Assembly (NCBI GenBank): GCA_963762735.1
Contig: CAVXMG010000004.1
Span: 1 to 64,000 of the forward strand
Direction: 5' to 3'
From: DASXKD01 sp963762735
Lineage (GTDB): Bacteria > Actinomycetota > Actinomycetes > Streptosporangiales > Streptosporangiaceae
Length of the DNA: 64,000 bases
In this document: positions 45,180 to 52,701 of the stretch, piece after piece
How positions within the stretch are numbered: the stretch's first letter is position 1
Layout: every line of letters begins with the position of its first letter
The notes under the pieces: generated by a model
Databases searched by the model: none
Told to the model about the DNA's origin: nothing
Seen by the model: only the letters and a program-made list of their open reading frames with translations
Made by a program: the position numbers and the translations under genes

Positions 45180-46301
45180 TCACCTCAGGGCGGTCTCGAG
45201 CGCGGCGCTGATGACCTCCAGGCCCAGCTCAAGTTTGCCCGCTGGCTCGTAGCCGAGGCCGATCCGGATGACGTGGGCGCTGTCGCCGAACCAGGGACCT
45301 GCGGCGATCTGCGCCCGCTCCCTCGCCAGATACGCATGGAACCGGTCGATACCGGCGGAGTGGAAGGTGCCCGGGTCAAGCTGCATGCAGCAGAACGCCC
45401 CCGCCTCCGGCCGGAGCCAGCGCAGTCGGCCCGTGTGCGCCTTGATCCAGCGCTCGACGATGCCGCGCGCCTCGGCCAGCAGCGCGCCGCGCGCGGCGAG
45501 TAGCTGGTCCGCCTGGGCGAGCGCCTGGGCGGCGAGGAACTCGTCGAGGGTGCCGCAGGCGATCGAGGAGTTGAACTTGGCCAGCCGGAGTTGCTCGTAC
45601 AGTTCCGGGTCGTGCGCCGTCAGCCAGCCGACGCGCAGGCCGGGCACGCCGTAGGCCTTGGACAGCGAGGCGCAGGTGAGCAGGCGCGGCGACATCCCAG
45701 CGAAGCTCGCGGCGGGCGGGGCGTCCCCGTAAGTGGCTTCCCGGAAGGTCTCGTCGATCAGCAGCAGGGCGTCTGGGCAGGTCCGCGACATGGCGGCGAG
45801 CATCTGTTCCACTTCGTCCGCGGTGATCGATACGCCCGCGGGGTTCTGCGGCGAGGCGAACATAACCAGCTGGGTCCGCGGCGAAAGGCTCCTGGCGAAC
45901 GCGTCGAGGTCGATGCGATAGTCGTCGTCGAACCGGGAGTGCACGGTCACCACGGGTGCGCCAAGGCCGCGCAGCGCGTCGAATGTCGGCGGGAAGCAGG
46001 GCCGGCCGACCAGGATCTCGCCGTCGCCGCAGAGCAGGCCGGTGAGGAAAAGCGCGCCAGCCGCACCGGCCGTGATCAGCACCTGGCTGCCGGGGATACC
46101 GAGCCGCGCGGCCACCTGTGCCCGCAGCGCCGGGTCGCCGGCCGAGGTGCCGTAGCCCAGCGCCACCTCGGCCAGGCGGGCCATGCCGTCCGGGCCGAGC
46201 AGGCCGGCCACGGTCAGGTCGTGAGCCATGCTCTCGCCGAGGTAGTAACGCGGTTTCTCGTCGATCAGGGCCGTGATCGGGCTGGCCGGGAACTGCCGCA
46301 T
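45180..46301 (-). CDS. Class I/II PLP aminotransferase
   Basis: A 373-residue fold-type I aminotransferase. The PLP Lys is in SLSKAYGVPGLRVGW; the phosphate- and ring-binding motifs are TAGAAGALFL, SPQNPAGVSIT and LLIDETFREATYG. The substrate is unknown. It is the first gene of an operon with RidA and PhzF and divergent from a MocR-type regulator. MocR proteins usually control nearby PLP or amino-acid genes, so the operon may transform an amino acid. Length and motifs are normal. Confidence 0.88.
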   Translation of the reverse strand: MRQFPASPITALIDEKPRYYLGESMAHDLTVAGLLGPDGMARLAEVALGYGTSAGDPALRAQVAARLGIPGSQVLITAGAAGALFLTGLLCGDGEILVGRPCFPPTFDALRGLGAPVVTVHSRFDDDYRIDLDAFARSLSPRTQLVMFASPQNPAGVSITADEVEQMLAAMSRTCPDALLLIDETFREATYGDAPPAASFAGMSPRLLTCASLSKAYGVPGLRVGWLTAHDPELYEQLRLAKFNSSIACGTLDEFLAAQALAQADQLLAARGALLAEARGIVERWIKAHTGRLRWLRPEAGAFCCMQLDPGTFHSAGIDRFHAYLARERAQIAAGPWFGDSAHVIRIGLGYEPAGKLELGLEVISAALETALR

Positions 46302-46373
46302 GACATGGTCCTCGTCTTGGCCGGCGGATGGTTACCCTGCCATGATCGCCGGGGCGGGGTGGCGATCCCAGAG

Positions 46374-46409
46374 CCAATGCCGCAGAATTGGTTTGCAGAT
46401 GGAACCAAT
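46374..46409. promoter_or_regulatory. MocR operator candidate overlapping the start codon
   Basis: ATTGGTT (46387-46393) and AACCAAT (46403-46409) form perfect 7-bp arms around nine bases that include the ATG of the MocR gene. A further CCAAT half-site lies at 46374-46378, eight bases from the first arm. Confidence 0.6.
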
Positions 46410-47820
46410 CGAGCTGGGTGAGCGCCTGGGCCGCTGGCCAGCGGGCCGCGGCCCGTTGCACGTGCTGCTGGCGGCGAGGCTGCGGCGGCTGATCGACGAG
46501 GGCGAGCTGCCGCCCGGCGAGCCGCTGCCGCCCGACCGGGCCTTGGCGTCGGCGCTAGCGGTTGGGCGCAGCACCGTGGTCGCCGCCTATGAGCTGCTGC
46601 GCCAGGACGAGCGGATCGTCCGGCGGCAGGGCAGCGGCACCCGGGTCGCCGGGCCCGAGCCGGCCGGCGTGCGGCAGACCACCAGCGCGCCGATGTTCCT
46701 GCACCTGCTGGAGCCGGGCGACGGAGTGATCCCGCTTGCCTGTGCCGCACCGGACACGCCGCCCCCGGAACTGGCCGACGCGTACGCCCGCATCGCTCCG
46801 GCGCTGGCCACTCCCGGTGATATCGGCTATTACCCGGCCGGCCACCCGGCGCTGCGCCGCGCGATCGCCGACCGCTACACCAGGCACGGGATCCGAACCG
46901 CCCCGGAGCACATCTTGGTGAGCACCGGCGCCCAGCAGGCGCTGTCTCTGCTCGCCCGCGCGCTGCTGGCACCAGGCGACCGGGTGCTGGTCGAGGGACC
47001 GACCTACCCGGGCGCGCTGGAGGCGTTCCGGGAGCAGGCGGCCGTGCCGCGGTCGCTGCCGGTCGGGCTCGGCAATCTGGCCGAGACGGCGCGTGAGCAG
47101 CACGCCGTCCTGGCCTACGTGATCTCGACCTTTCACAACCCGACCGGGTCGGTGCTGCCGCCGCTGGCCCGGCGTGCGCTGGTGCAGGCCGCGGCGGCGG
47201 CTGGTGTCCCGCTGATCGACGACGAGGTGCTCAGCGACCTGGCGTTTCCCGGGGTGGAGGTGCCGCCGCCGCTGGCCGCCTACGCCGACGGCGTGATCTC
47301 GGTTGGCTCACTCAGCAAGAGCATCTGGGGTGGCCAGCGGATCGGGTGGGTGCGGGCCTCCGAGCCGCTGATCGCCCGGCTCGCCCGGCTGCTAGCCGTG
47401 CATGACCTTGGCGGGAACGTGCCCGCGCAGCTCGCCGCCGCCGAACTGGTGCCCCGCCTGGACGAGCTGTCGGCGCGCCAGGCCCCGGCCCGGCAGGCCC
47501 GCCATGACCACCTGCGCGCCGAACTGGCCCGGCACCTTCCCGACTGGGACGGGCCACCAGTGCCCGGGGGGCAGACCCTGTGGGTCCGGCTGCCGTACGG
47601 CGACGGGACCTCGTTCGCGCAGACGGCGCTGCGGCACCGCGTCGCGATCCTGCCGGGAAGCGGGCTCGACGCCTCCGGGCAAAGCCAGAACTACCTCCGC
47701 CTGCACTTCGTCGCCCCGCGCGCCGACCTGACCGAGGCCGTCAAGCGCCTCGCCGAGGCGTGGCGCGCCTACCACCCCCCGCCGGCCCCCGCCATCTCAC
47801 CCCCGGCGATGTCCGTCTGA
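46399..47820 (+). CDS. MocR-type GntR regulator with aminotransferase domain
   Basis: A 473-residue regulator: GntR winged helix (LLAARLRRLIDEGELPPGEP, RALASALAVGRSTVVAAYEL, RRQGSGTRVAG) joined to a fold-type I aminotransferase-like domain. The PLP Lys is in VGSLSKSIWGGQRIGW and the other sites are STGAQQALSLLAR and STFHNPTGSVLPP. It would sense PLP or a PLP adduct and control the divergent aminotransferase operon. The start at 46399 has no Shine-Dalgarno sequence and lies inside an inverted repeat, so a leaderless message is likely. Confidence 0.88.
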   Translation: MEPIELGERLGRWPAGRGPLHVLLAARLRRLIDEGELPPGEPLPPDRALASALAVGRSTVVAAYELLRQDERIVRRQGSGTRVAGPEPAGVRQTTSAPMFLHLLEPGDGVIPLACAAPDTPPPELADAYARIAPALATPGDIGYYPAGHPALRRAIADRYTRHGIRTAPEHILVSTGAQQALSLLARALLAPGDRVLVEGPTYPGALEAFREQAAVPRSLPVGLGNLAETAREQHAVLAYVISTFHNPTGSVLPPLARRALVQAAAAAGVPLIDDEVLSDLAFPGVEVPPPLAAYADGVISVGSLSKSIWGGQRIGWVRASEPLIARLARLLAVHDLGGNVPAQLAAAELVPRLDELSARQAPARQARHDHLRAELARHLPDWDGPPVPGGQTLWVRLPYGDGTSFAQTALRHRVAILPGSGLDASGQSQNYLRLHFVAPRADLTEAVKRLAEAWRAYHPPPAPAISPPAMSV

Positions 47821-47870
47821 TTCGGATCGGGCGGCGGCTATGGGTGGTAGGTGTTTACGCGCGACTAGGC

Positions 47871-47897
47871 AGGACACCTGACGAAGGCAGGTGTCCT
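47871..47897 (+). terminator. Perfect 10-bp hairpin after the MocR gene
   Basis: AGGACACCTG pairs perfectly with CAGGTGTCCT around the loop ACGAAGG, about 50 bases after the MocR stop codon. It may be a terminator, or the tip of the inverted-repeat structure around the peptidase gene. Confidence 0.5.
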
Positions 47898-47958
47898 GTC
47901 TCAACGAATCTGGTCCGTGCCGACCGAATGCTCGGTGGTGTCTCACTGAATCTGGTCC
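47897..47958 (+). repeat. Two direct copies of a 20-bp motif, inverted copy at 51485
   Basis: TGTCTCAACGAATCTGGTCC (47897-47916) and TGTCTCACTGAATCTGGTCC (47939-47958) match at 18 of 20 positions. A third copy in the opposite direction lies at 51485-51503, so the peptidase gene is flanked by inverted copies. Confidence 0.65.
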
Positions 47959-48129
47959 ATGATCATCGTTTACGATCCTGCCGCCCACTGGCGGGACCAG
48001 GCAGGCCGGAGCGAGTCACGCTGCCCGAGGCGCGTCTGGCCTCAGCAGGAAGTCCATCCGGAAACTCAGATTCGTTGGCAGCGGACAGTTGTCCGGGGGA
48101 GCCGCGAGCGGGCGCCAGAAAACCATTAC

Positions 48130-48148
48130 TTGACATAATGTACATTAT
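48130..48148 (+). promoter_or_regulatory. TTGACA box overlapping a 14-bp perfect palindrome
   Basis: TTGACA at 48130-48135 is followed by ATAATGTACATTAT (48135-48148), which is its own reverse complement and contains ATGT/ACAT half-sites like those of PadR-type regulators. It lies about 160 bases upstream of the peptidase start. Confidence 0.5.
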
Positions 48149-48306
48149 CGGCGCTCGACCGAGGTGGGCTGATTTGGCTGGGGCGGGCTGGTTTATCTAC
48201 TTCTGATCCGCCCTTGATCAGGCGGCGGTACGGGTGCTAGACCCGAGAGGCCGGCTCGGTTACATCCCAGGGAACCCCGAGAGAGGGCCGGCATGGAGGA
48301 AGCAGG

Positions 48307-51300
48307 ATGTCCGCAACCCCCCGAAGGGCTGCTTCGTTGCTTGGTGCGGCCGCGCTCGGCGTCGCAGCGATAACCGGCGCCGGCTGGGCAGCCGGTTCGG
48401 CCGCCGGAGCCAGTGTGGCTTCGCCCGGCGGAGCCAGTGTGCCGAGGCCCAGCTTTTCTAAGTTGAGCCCGAGCCAGGTCAAAGCCCGTTTGTCCGGCAA
48501 GCGAGAGCGCATGGTGGTCGTCTTCGACGACCAGCTCACCAACCTGCCGGCGAACCGGGCCCACCGGCGCGCCCGAGAAGCAACGGCCGCGTCCATGCAG
48601 GCTCCGCTCGTGGCCCAGTTGAAGCAGGTCAGGGCCACGCATATCACGGCCCTTTCGCTCCTCAACGCGGTCGCGGCGACAATGCCGGCGGCCGAGGCAC
48701 AGGCACTCAGCCACACCCGGGGCGTCAAGAGCGTCGTCCCCGACGTAACCGTCATCATCGGGGACAGCGGCAAGTACAACACGAAGACGGTGGCCGCCTC
48801 CCAGGTGCGCAAGTCGGCCATCCCGGCAAGGGCGGCCGACGGGCAGCAATTGTGCAATACAAATCCCAGCAAACCGCTGGTGGAGCCCGAAGCCCTCACC
48901 AGCATCCACGCAAATCAAAAGATCGCGACGGGCCGGGGCGTCATCATCGGCAACGTCGACGCCGCCTCGCTGGCCGGGAACGTCAACATGATCCGGCGCA
49001 ACGGGCAGCACGTGATCATCGATGCCCCGAACCCGAACGAGAACGTCTTCAGCGACGAGTTCAACGGAGACGTCTCCACGATGGCCGCCCAGGGCACGGT
49101 CACCTACACCTACGCCTCTCAGCTGCCCTTCGCGAACCTCCCCGCGAACTGCAGCTTCCGCATCGTGGGTGACGCCCCCGGCGCCTCTATCCTCACCACC
49201 GGTCAGTTCACCGACAGCAATAACCGGGGTCAGATCGTGGCTCCGGAGTCGCAGGTCATCGCCGGGCTCCAGCAGGCGGTGAACGAGGGCGTCAACGTCG
49301 TGTCGGAGTCCTACGGCTTCGGCGCTGTGCCGGGTGCCAACGCCGACCTGCTCATACCGGCGAACGTCGCCATGGTGGAAGCGGGCGTTGTCGTAGTGGA
49401 GAGCTCGGGCGACAGCGGCTCGGACGGCACGGTCGAGGAACCCGCCGCTAACCCCGCCATCATCGACGTCGGCGGGACGAACGACCTCAGGCTGCTCGCC
49501 CAGGCCGATGGCTACACCCACGGCTGGGAAGACAACAGCATGACGACCCTGTCGTCGGGCGGCACCACACCGCAGAACGATGTGGTGGACCTGGTCGCCC
49601 CCGGCTACCTGGCGCTCGCTGTCGCCGGCATCAACCAGCAACCGGCACCGGCGCTTCCGACTGAGGCCTTTGGCGGCACCAGCCAGTCGGCTCCCTTCGT
49701 CTCCGGCGCCGCCGCCGACGTGATCCAGGCCTACCGTGACACGCACAGCGGAGCCACCCCGACGCCAGCCCAGGTGAAGCAGATCCTCACCGGCACGGCG
49801 ACCGACATCGGGGCCCCGGCGGACCAGCAGGGCGCCGGCCTCCTGAACATAGCCGCGGCCGTTAAGGCGGCCCGCGAGATGCCAGGCACGTCGCTGGCGC
49901 AGTCCGGCACCCCCGAACTGGTGGACAACCCCAGCCAGCTCGGCGTGCAGGGCGCGGGCGGCTCAACGGCCGACACGTCAGTCCAGCTGTACAACGCCTC
50001 CTCCAATGCCGAAAAGGTCACCGGCACCTACCGGGCGCTTGGCAGCGAGACGGCCTTCGGCAGCCCGGTCACCGAGAACGTCAGCGCCCCGCCGCCCCCG
50101 TTCCCCGCCCAGGGGGCGACCGCGGCGGCACCGGTCCACTTCACCGTGCCGAGCGGCGTCAGCGTGCTCGATGCCGACATGCGCTGGCCGGACCCGACCA
50201 ACAACAATGCCAACATCCTGACGTTCATCCTGACCGACCCGGCCGGGAGGGTGGCCCAGAGCTCGTACGACTATGGCGCCTCCGAATACGTCCCTTGTCC
50301 GAACGGAGGCTGCAGCCCGGACATCCAGCACGCCACGGTCCAGCATCCGATGGCCGGAACCTGGACGGCCCAGATCCTGTGGGCCAACGGCCGCGGCCAC
50401 GTGCAAACTGCGCCGGACACCCCGGGGCCCTACACCGGGACCGTGACCTTCCAGGCCAGCGGCCAGAACTTCACGACAAGCCCGGCGTCGGCGCCCGTCA
50501 CCATCCCGGCTCGCAGCTGGGCGAGCGTGCCGCTCAGCATCGCCCTCCCCCAGGCTCCGGGCGATGCCCCTGAGTCGGTGCAGTTCACGGGGCCGGGCGG
50601 GCTCGTGAGCTCGGTGCCGATCGCCCGGCGCACCCTCATCCCGTCGGCCGGTGGCTCGTTCAGCGCCACCCTGACCAGCTCGGTGTCTCGCGGTGCCGGG
50701 CAGCTTCAGACGTTCTTCGTGAACGTGCCCCCCGGGAAGAAGGACCTCGACGTGTCGTTCAACGCGCCGAACCACGCTGCCGACGACCAGGTGTACTACT
50801 ACCTGTTCTCGCCGGCCAACCTCTCCTCTCCTGGCCCCGAGATCTTCCACTTCTTCGCCACGGCCGTCGACGGCACGCCGACGTCCGGCAACCCGACCGG
50901 AAACGCCTCGCTCATCGCCCCCGATCCCCAGCCAGGTCTATGGGAGATCGACGTGATGCAGGGCCCCACGACCGACGGGACGGCGTTCTCCAATACCGTC
51001 ACCGGGGTCCTTGCGTACAACCAGCTCAAACCCGTCACCGAGACCGGTCTCCCGACGTCGAAGTCGACGATCATCGACTCCGGCTCCAGCGTCCCGATCA
51101 CGGTGAAGGTCAAGAACACGACGAACCACACCGGGTTCTTCACACTCCAACCGACAAACAACGACATCACTGGCGGCAATGTCGCCACGCCGGAACAGCT
51201 GGCGGCCGGGGCCACCGGCACACTGACGGCGACGCTGTCGCCCACGGCAGCTGTGGGTACCGGAGTCACGGGCACCCTCAGCGTCATCGACTCGACGGAT

Positions 51301-51456
51301 TACAGTGCCACTGACATCGCCATCGGGTTCGGCGTTGTTCTCCGACTTCCACGATTTCGCCTACGCCTACAAAGTCGGGAGCTAGCTCAACCGGCTAGTA
51401 CCCGCAGCAACGGCACGGCCCGGGCCTCATCGCAGGCCCGGGCCGTCGCCGTTTGA
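48307..51456 (+). CDS. Secreted subtilase-like (S8) protein with non-standard active site
   Basis: A protein of about 1025-1049 residues. The signal peptide is at the N-terminus (LLGAAALGVAAITGAGWAAG), then an inhibitor-like propeptide (MVVVFDDQLTNLPANRAHRR), then a subtilase-type catalytic domain (about residues 200-530). The Ser motif GGTSQSAPFVSGAAADVIQA is intact. At the His position the sequence reads STMAAQGTVTY (Gln, not HGT), the Asp strand reads GVIIGNVDAA, and the Asn position reads VVESSGDSGSD (Asp). Beta-sandwich regions follow. The last 24 residues look out of frame: a shift near 51340 gives SDFHDFAYAYKVGS and a TAG at 51383, the likely true end. GGAGGAAG precedes the ATG. Confidence 0.8.
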   Translation: MSATPRRAASLLGAAALGVAAITGAGWAAGSAAGASVASPGGASVPRPSFSKLSPSQVKARLSGKRERMVVVFDDQLTNLPANRAHRRAREATAASMQAPLVAQLKQVRATHITALSLLNAVAATMPAAEAQALSHTRGVKSVVPDVTVIIGDSGKYNTKTVAASQVRKSAIPARAADGQQLCNTNPSKPLVEPEALTSIHANQKIATGRGVIIGNVDAASLAGNVNMIRRNGQHVIIDAPNPNENVFSDEFNGDVSTMAAQGTVTYTYASQLPFANLPANCSFRIVGDAPGASILTTGQFTDSNNRGQIVAPESQVIAGLQQAVNEGVNVVSESYGFGAVPGANADLLIPANVAMVEAGVVVVESSGDSGSDGTVEEPAANPAIIDVGGTNDLRLLAQADGYTHGWEDNSMTTLSSGGTTPQNDVVDLVAPGYLALAVAGINQQPAPALPTEAFGGTSQSAPFVSGAAADVIQAYRDTHSGATPTPAQVKQILTGTATDIGAPADQQGAGLLNIAAAVKAAREMPGTSLAQSGTPELVDNPSQLGVQGAGGSTADTSVQLYNASSNAEKVTGTYRALGSETAFGSPVTENVSAPPPPFPAQGATAAAPVHFTVPSGVSVLDADMRWPDPTNNNANILTFILTDPAGRVAQSSYDYGASEYVPCPNGGCSPDIQHATVQHPMAGTWTAQILWANGRGHVQTAPDTPGPYTGTVTFQASGQNFTTSPASAPVTIPARSWASVPLSIALPQAPGDAPESVQFTGPGGLVSSVPIARRTLIPSAGGSFSATLTSSVSRGAGQLQTFFVNVPPGKKDLDVSFNAPNHAADDQVYYYLFSPANLSSPGPEIFHFFATAVDGTPTSGNPTGNASLIAPDPQPGLWEIDVMQGPTTDGTAFSNTVTGVLAYNQLKPVTETGLPTSKSTIIDSGSSVPITVKVKNTTNHTGFFTLQPTNNDITGGNVATPEQLAAGATGTLTATLSPTAAVGTGVTGTLSVIDSTDYSATDIAIGFGVVLRLPRFRLRLQSRELAQPASTRSNGTARASSQARAVAV
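51415..51446 (+). terminator. 13-bp perfect stem-loop after the peptidase gene
   Basis: ACGGCCCGGGCCT pairs perfectly with AGGCCCGGGCCGT around the loop CATCGC, 30 bases after the likely true stop codon. It fits a GC-rich actinobacterial terminator. Confidence 0.7.
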
Positions 51457-51484
51457 GGCACCGCAGCTCAGAGCCGGAAGAGTG

Positions 51485-51503
51485 CCTCAGGTTCGGTGAG
51501 ACA
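51485..51503 (-). repeat. Inverted copy of the 20-bp motif found at 47.9 kb
   Basis: The reverse complement reads TGTCTCACCGAACCTGAGG and extends upstream to TGTCC, matching the left copies at most positions. It forms the right-hand boundary of the segment holding the peptidase gene. Confidence 0.55.
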
Positions 51504-51546
51504 GGACAGCAGCCACCCCGTCCCATCTCAGCGAAGATGTCGAATC

Positions 51547-52008
51547 TCAATGATCATGTTGCTGGCCCATTAGTGAGAGCACAACAGGGATGATCTTGTC
51601 GCGGGAGAAGTCCAAGGCTGGCTGCCTGTGCTTGCCGACAAGCATGCCGCCGTCGAAGCACCCGACCGGCGCCGCGGCGATCGTCGGCCACCGGCGGGAC
51701 CGGGGTGTGAACACGACCCGGTAGGGCGAGGGCCCTACCGGGCCTCTCATGGCCGGGCAGCTGAAGGCGGTCGGCAGCATCCCAGGCAGCCGGTTGAGCA
51801 GCGAGGCGAGCTGCGCAATCAGGGCGCCGGAGGTGAAGGTCCAGGTCACTGTGCCGTCCCGGCTATCACCCGAAGCCGCCGGGACGGTGACAGTCACCGA
51901 CCGGTACCTGCCCGGGTGGATGAATTCCGCCGCGCTGCGCGGGGGATACCACACCACCTGGGCCTCGGCGCGCACCAGTGAACCGCTGCCGCGAGGGATG
52001 ACCACCAC
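51547..52008 (-). pseudogene. Truncated hypothetical protein joined to the CoA-binding gene
   Basis: A frame encoding SLVRAEAQVVWYPPRSAAEF, YRSVTVTVPAASGD, DGTVTWTFTSGALIAQLASL and SPYRVVFTPRSRRWPTIAAAP. It looks like the C-terminal half of a secreted or membrane-linked protein, but has no signal peptide or normal start. Its first codons lie inside the end of the CoA-binding gene in another frame. The family is unknown. Most likely a deletion joined the two genes and left this remnant; the last ten residues near 51560 may also be foreign. Confidence 0.45.
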
Positions 52009-52495
52009 TTCCAGAGGCGTCGGCGATGTAGACGTCGTCGACGTAGGCCAGCCCCGCGGTGCCTGCTAGTTCCCGTGCCTGGCGCGACTCCCCCGGCGGT
52101 ACCCAGCAGCCCGACGGATCTTTGCTGCCATCGCTGATCAGCCCGGTCTGCCACCACAGCGCCCGGGCGCCGAGCCGCCCGGCCAGGGCGATGATGCCGG
52201 GAAGCTCACCGAACGGCCGGTGGCAGTAGACGAGATCCACGTGGTCCAGCGCCCGGCCGAGCGGCCGGGACACCGGCTCGCCGCTCTCGAGTTCCCAGAC
52301 CGTATAATCGGCCGGTCCCGGGCCGCCCTTGACGAAGACCGTGTACCCGGCGAATGCCAGCGACGCCGGCACGTCCCGGCTCGGCCAGTCGATCACCAGG
52401 ACATTCCTTGCCTCCGCGAGGACCCGTGCGGCCGCCCCCAGCGCGGCCAGTGCCGCCGTTTCGCCCGAAGCCCTGGGGCCGGGTGCGTCGGTCAT
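51866..52495 (-). CDS. CoA-binding-like Rossmann protein with replaced C-terminus
   Basis: A 209-residue frame. Residues 25 to about 160 form a CoA-binding Rossmann fold (VLVIDWPSRDVPASLAFAGY, HVDLVYCHRPFGELPGIIAL, LGARALWWQTGLISDG, and the end AGLAYVDDVYIADA). The family normally ends at that last motif; the remaining 45 residues here (SGSGGHPSRQRFTGARRG) are an out-of-frame reading of the remnant described at 51547. GGGGAG lies five bases before the ATG. The function of the family is not known; the core may still be functional. Confidence 0.65.
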   Translation of the reverse strand: MTDAPGPRASGETAALAALGAAARVLAEARNVLVIDWPSRDVPASLAFAGYTVFVKGGPGPADYTVWELESGEPVSRPLGRALDHVDLVYCHRPFGELPGIIALAGRLGARALWWQTGLISDGSKDPSGCWVPPGESRQARELAGTAGLAYVDDVYIADASGSGGHPSRQRFTGARRGPGGVVSPAQRGGIHPPGQVPVGDCHRPGGFG

Positions 52496-52701
52496 GCCAC
52501 TCCCCTCGCCTGTCCGCTCCCCGCTCCCCCGCCGGTTCGCTCCATAGATTACTCACCGTAATCGAAGGCCATGAGCCGGGCATGGCTGTTACTATCCGCG
52601 TACACGCTATTACAAGGTGTCAATTACGGGTCCGGGCGCGGCTGCCGGGGAAAGGATTCTCGCCACGTGAAGAATGCCCCCGCCCGCCCGCCCGGCGCCT
52701 A

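Larger units (their letters stand above)
47821..48306. other. 486-bp intergenic region with hairpin, repeated motif and palindrome
   Basis: No gene was recognised. From left to right it holds a perfect 10-bp hairpin (47871-47897), two direct copies of a 20-bp motif (47897-47916 and 47939-47958), and a TTGACA box followed at once by a 14-bp palindrome (48130-48148). The last two are described separately. Confidence 0.6.

Noticed and set aside
47821..48306. Small open frames in the 486-bp gap
   Set aside because: They lack ribosome sites, are under 65 codons and have no recognisable sequence.
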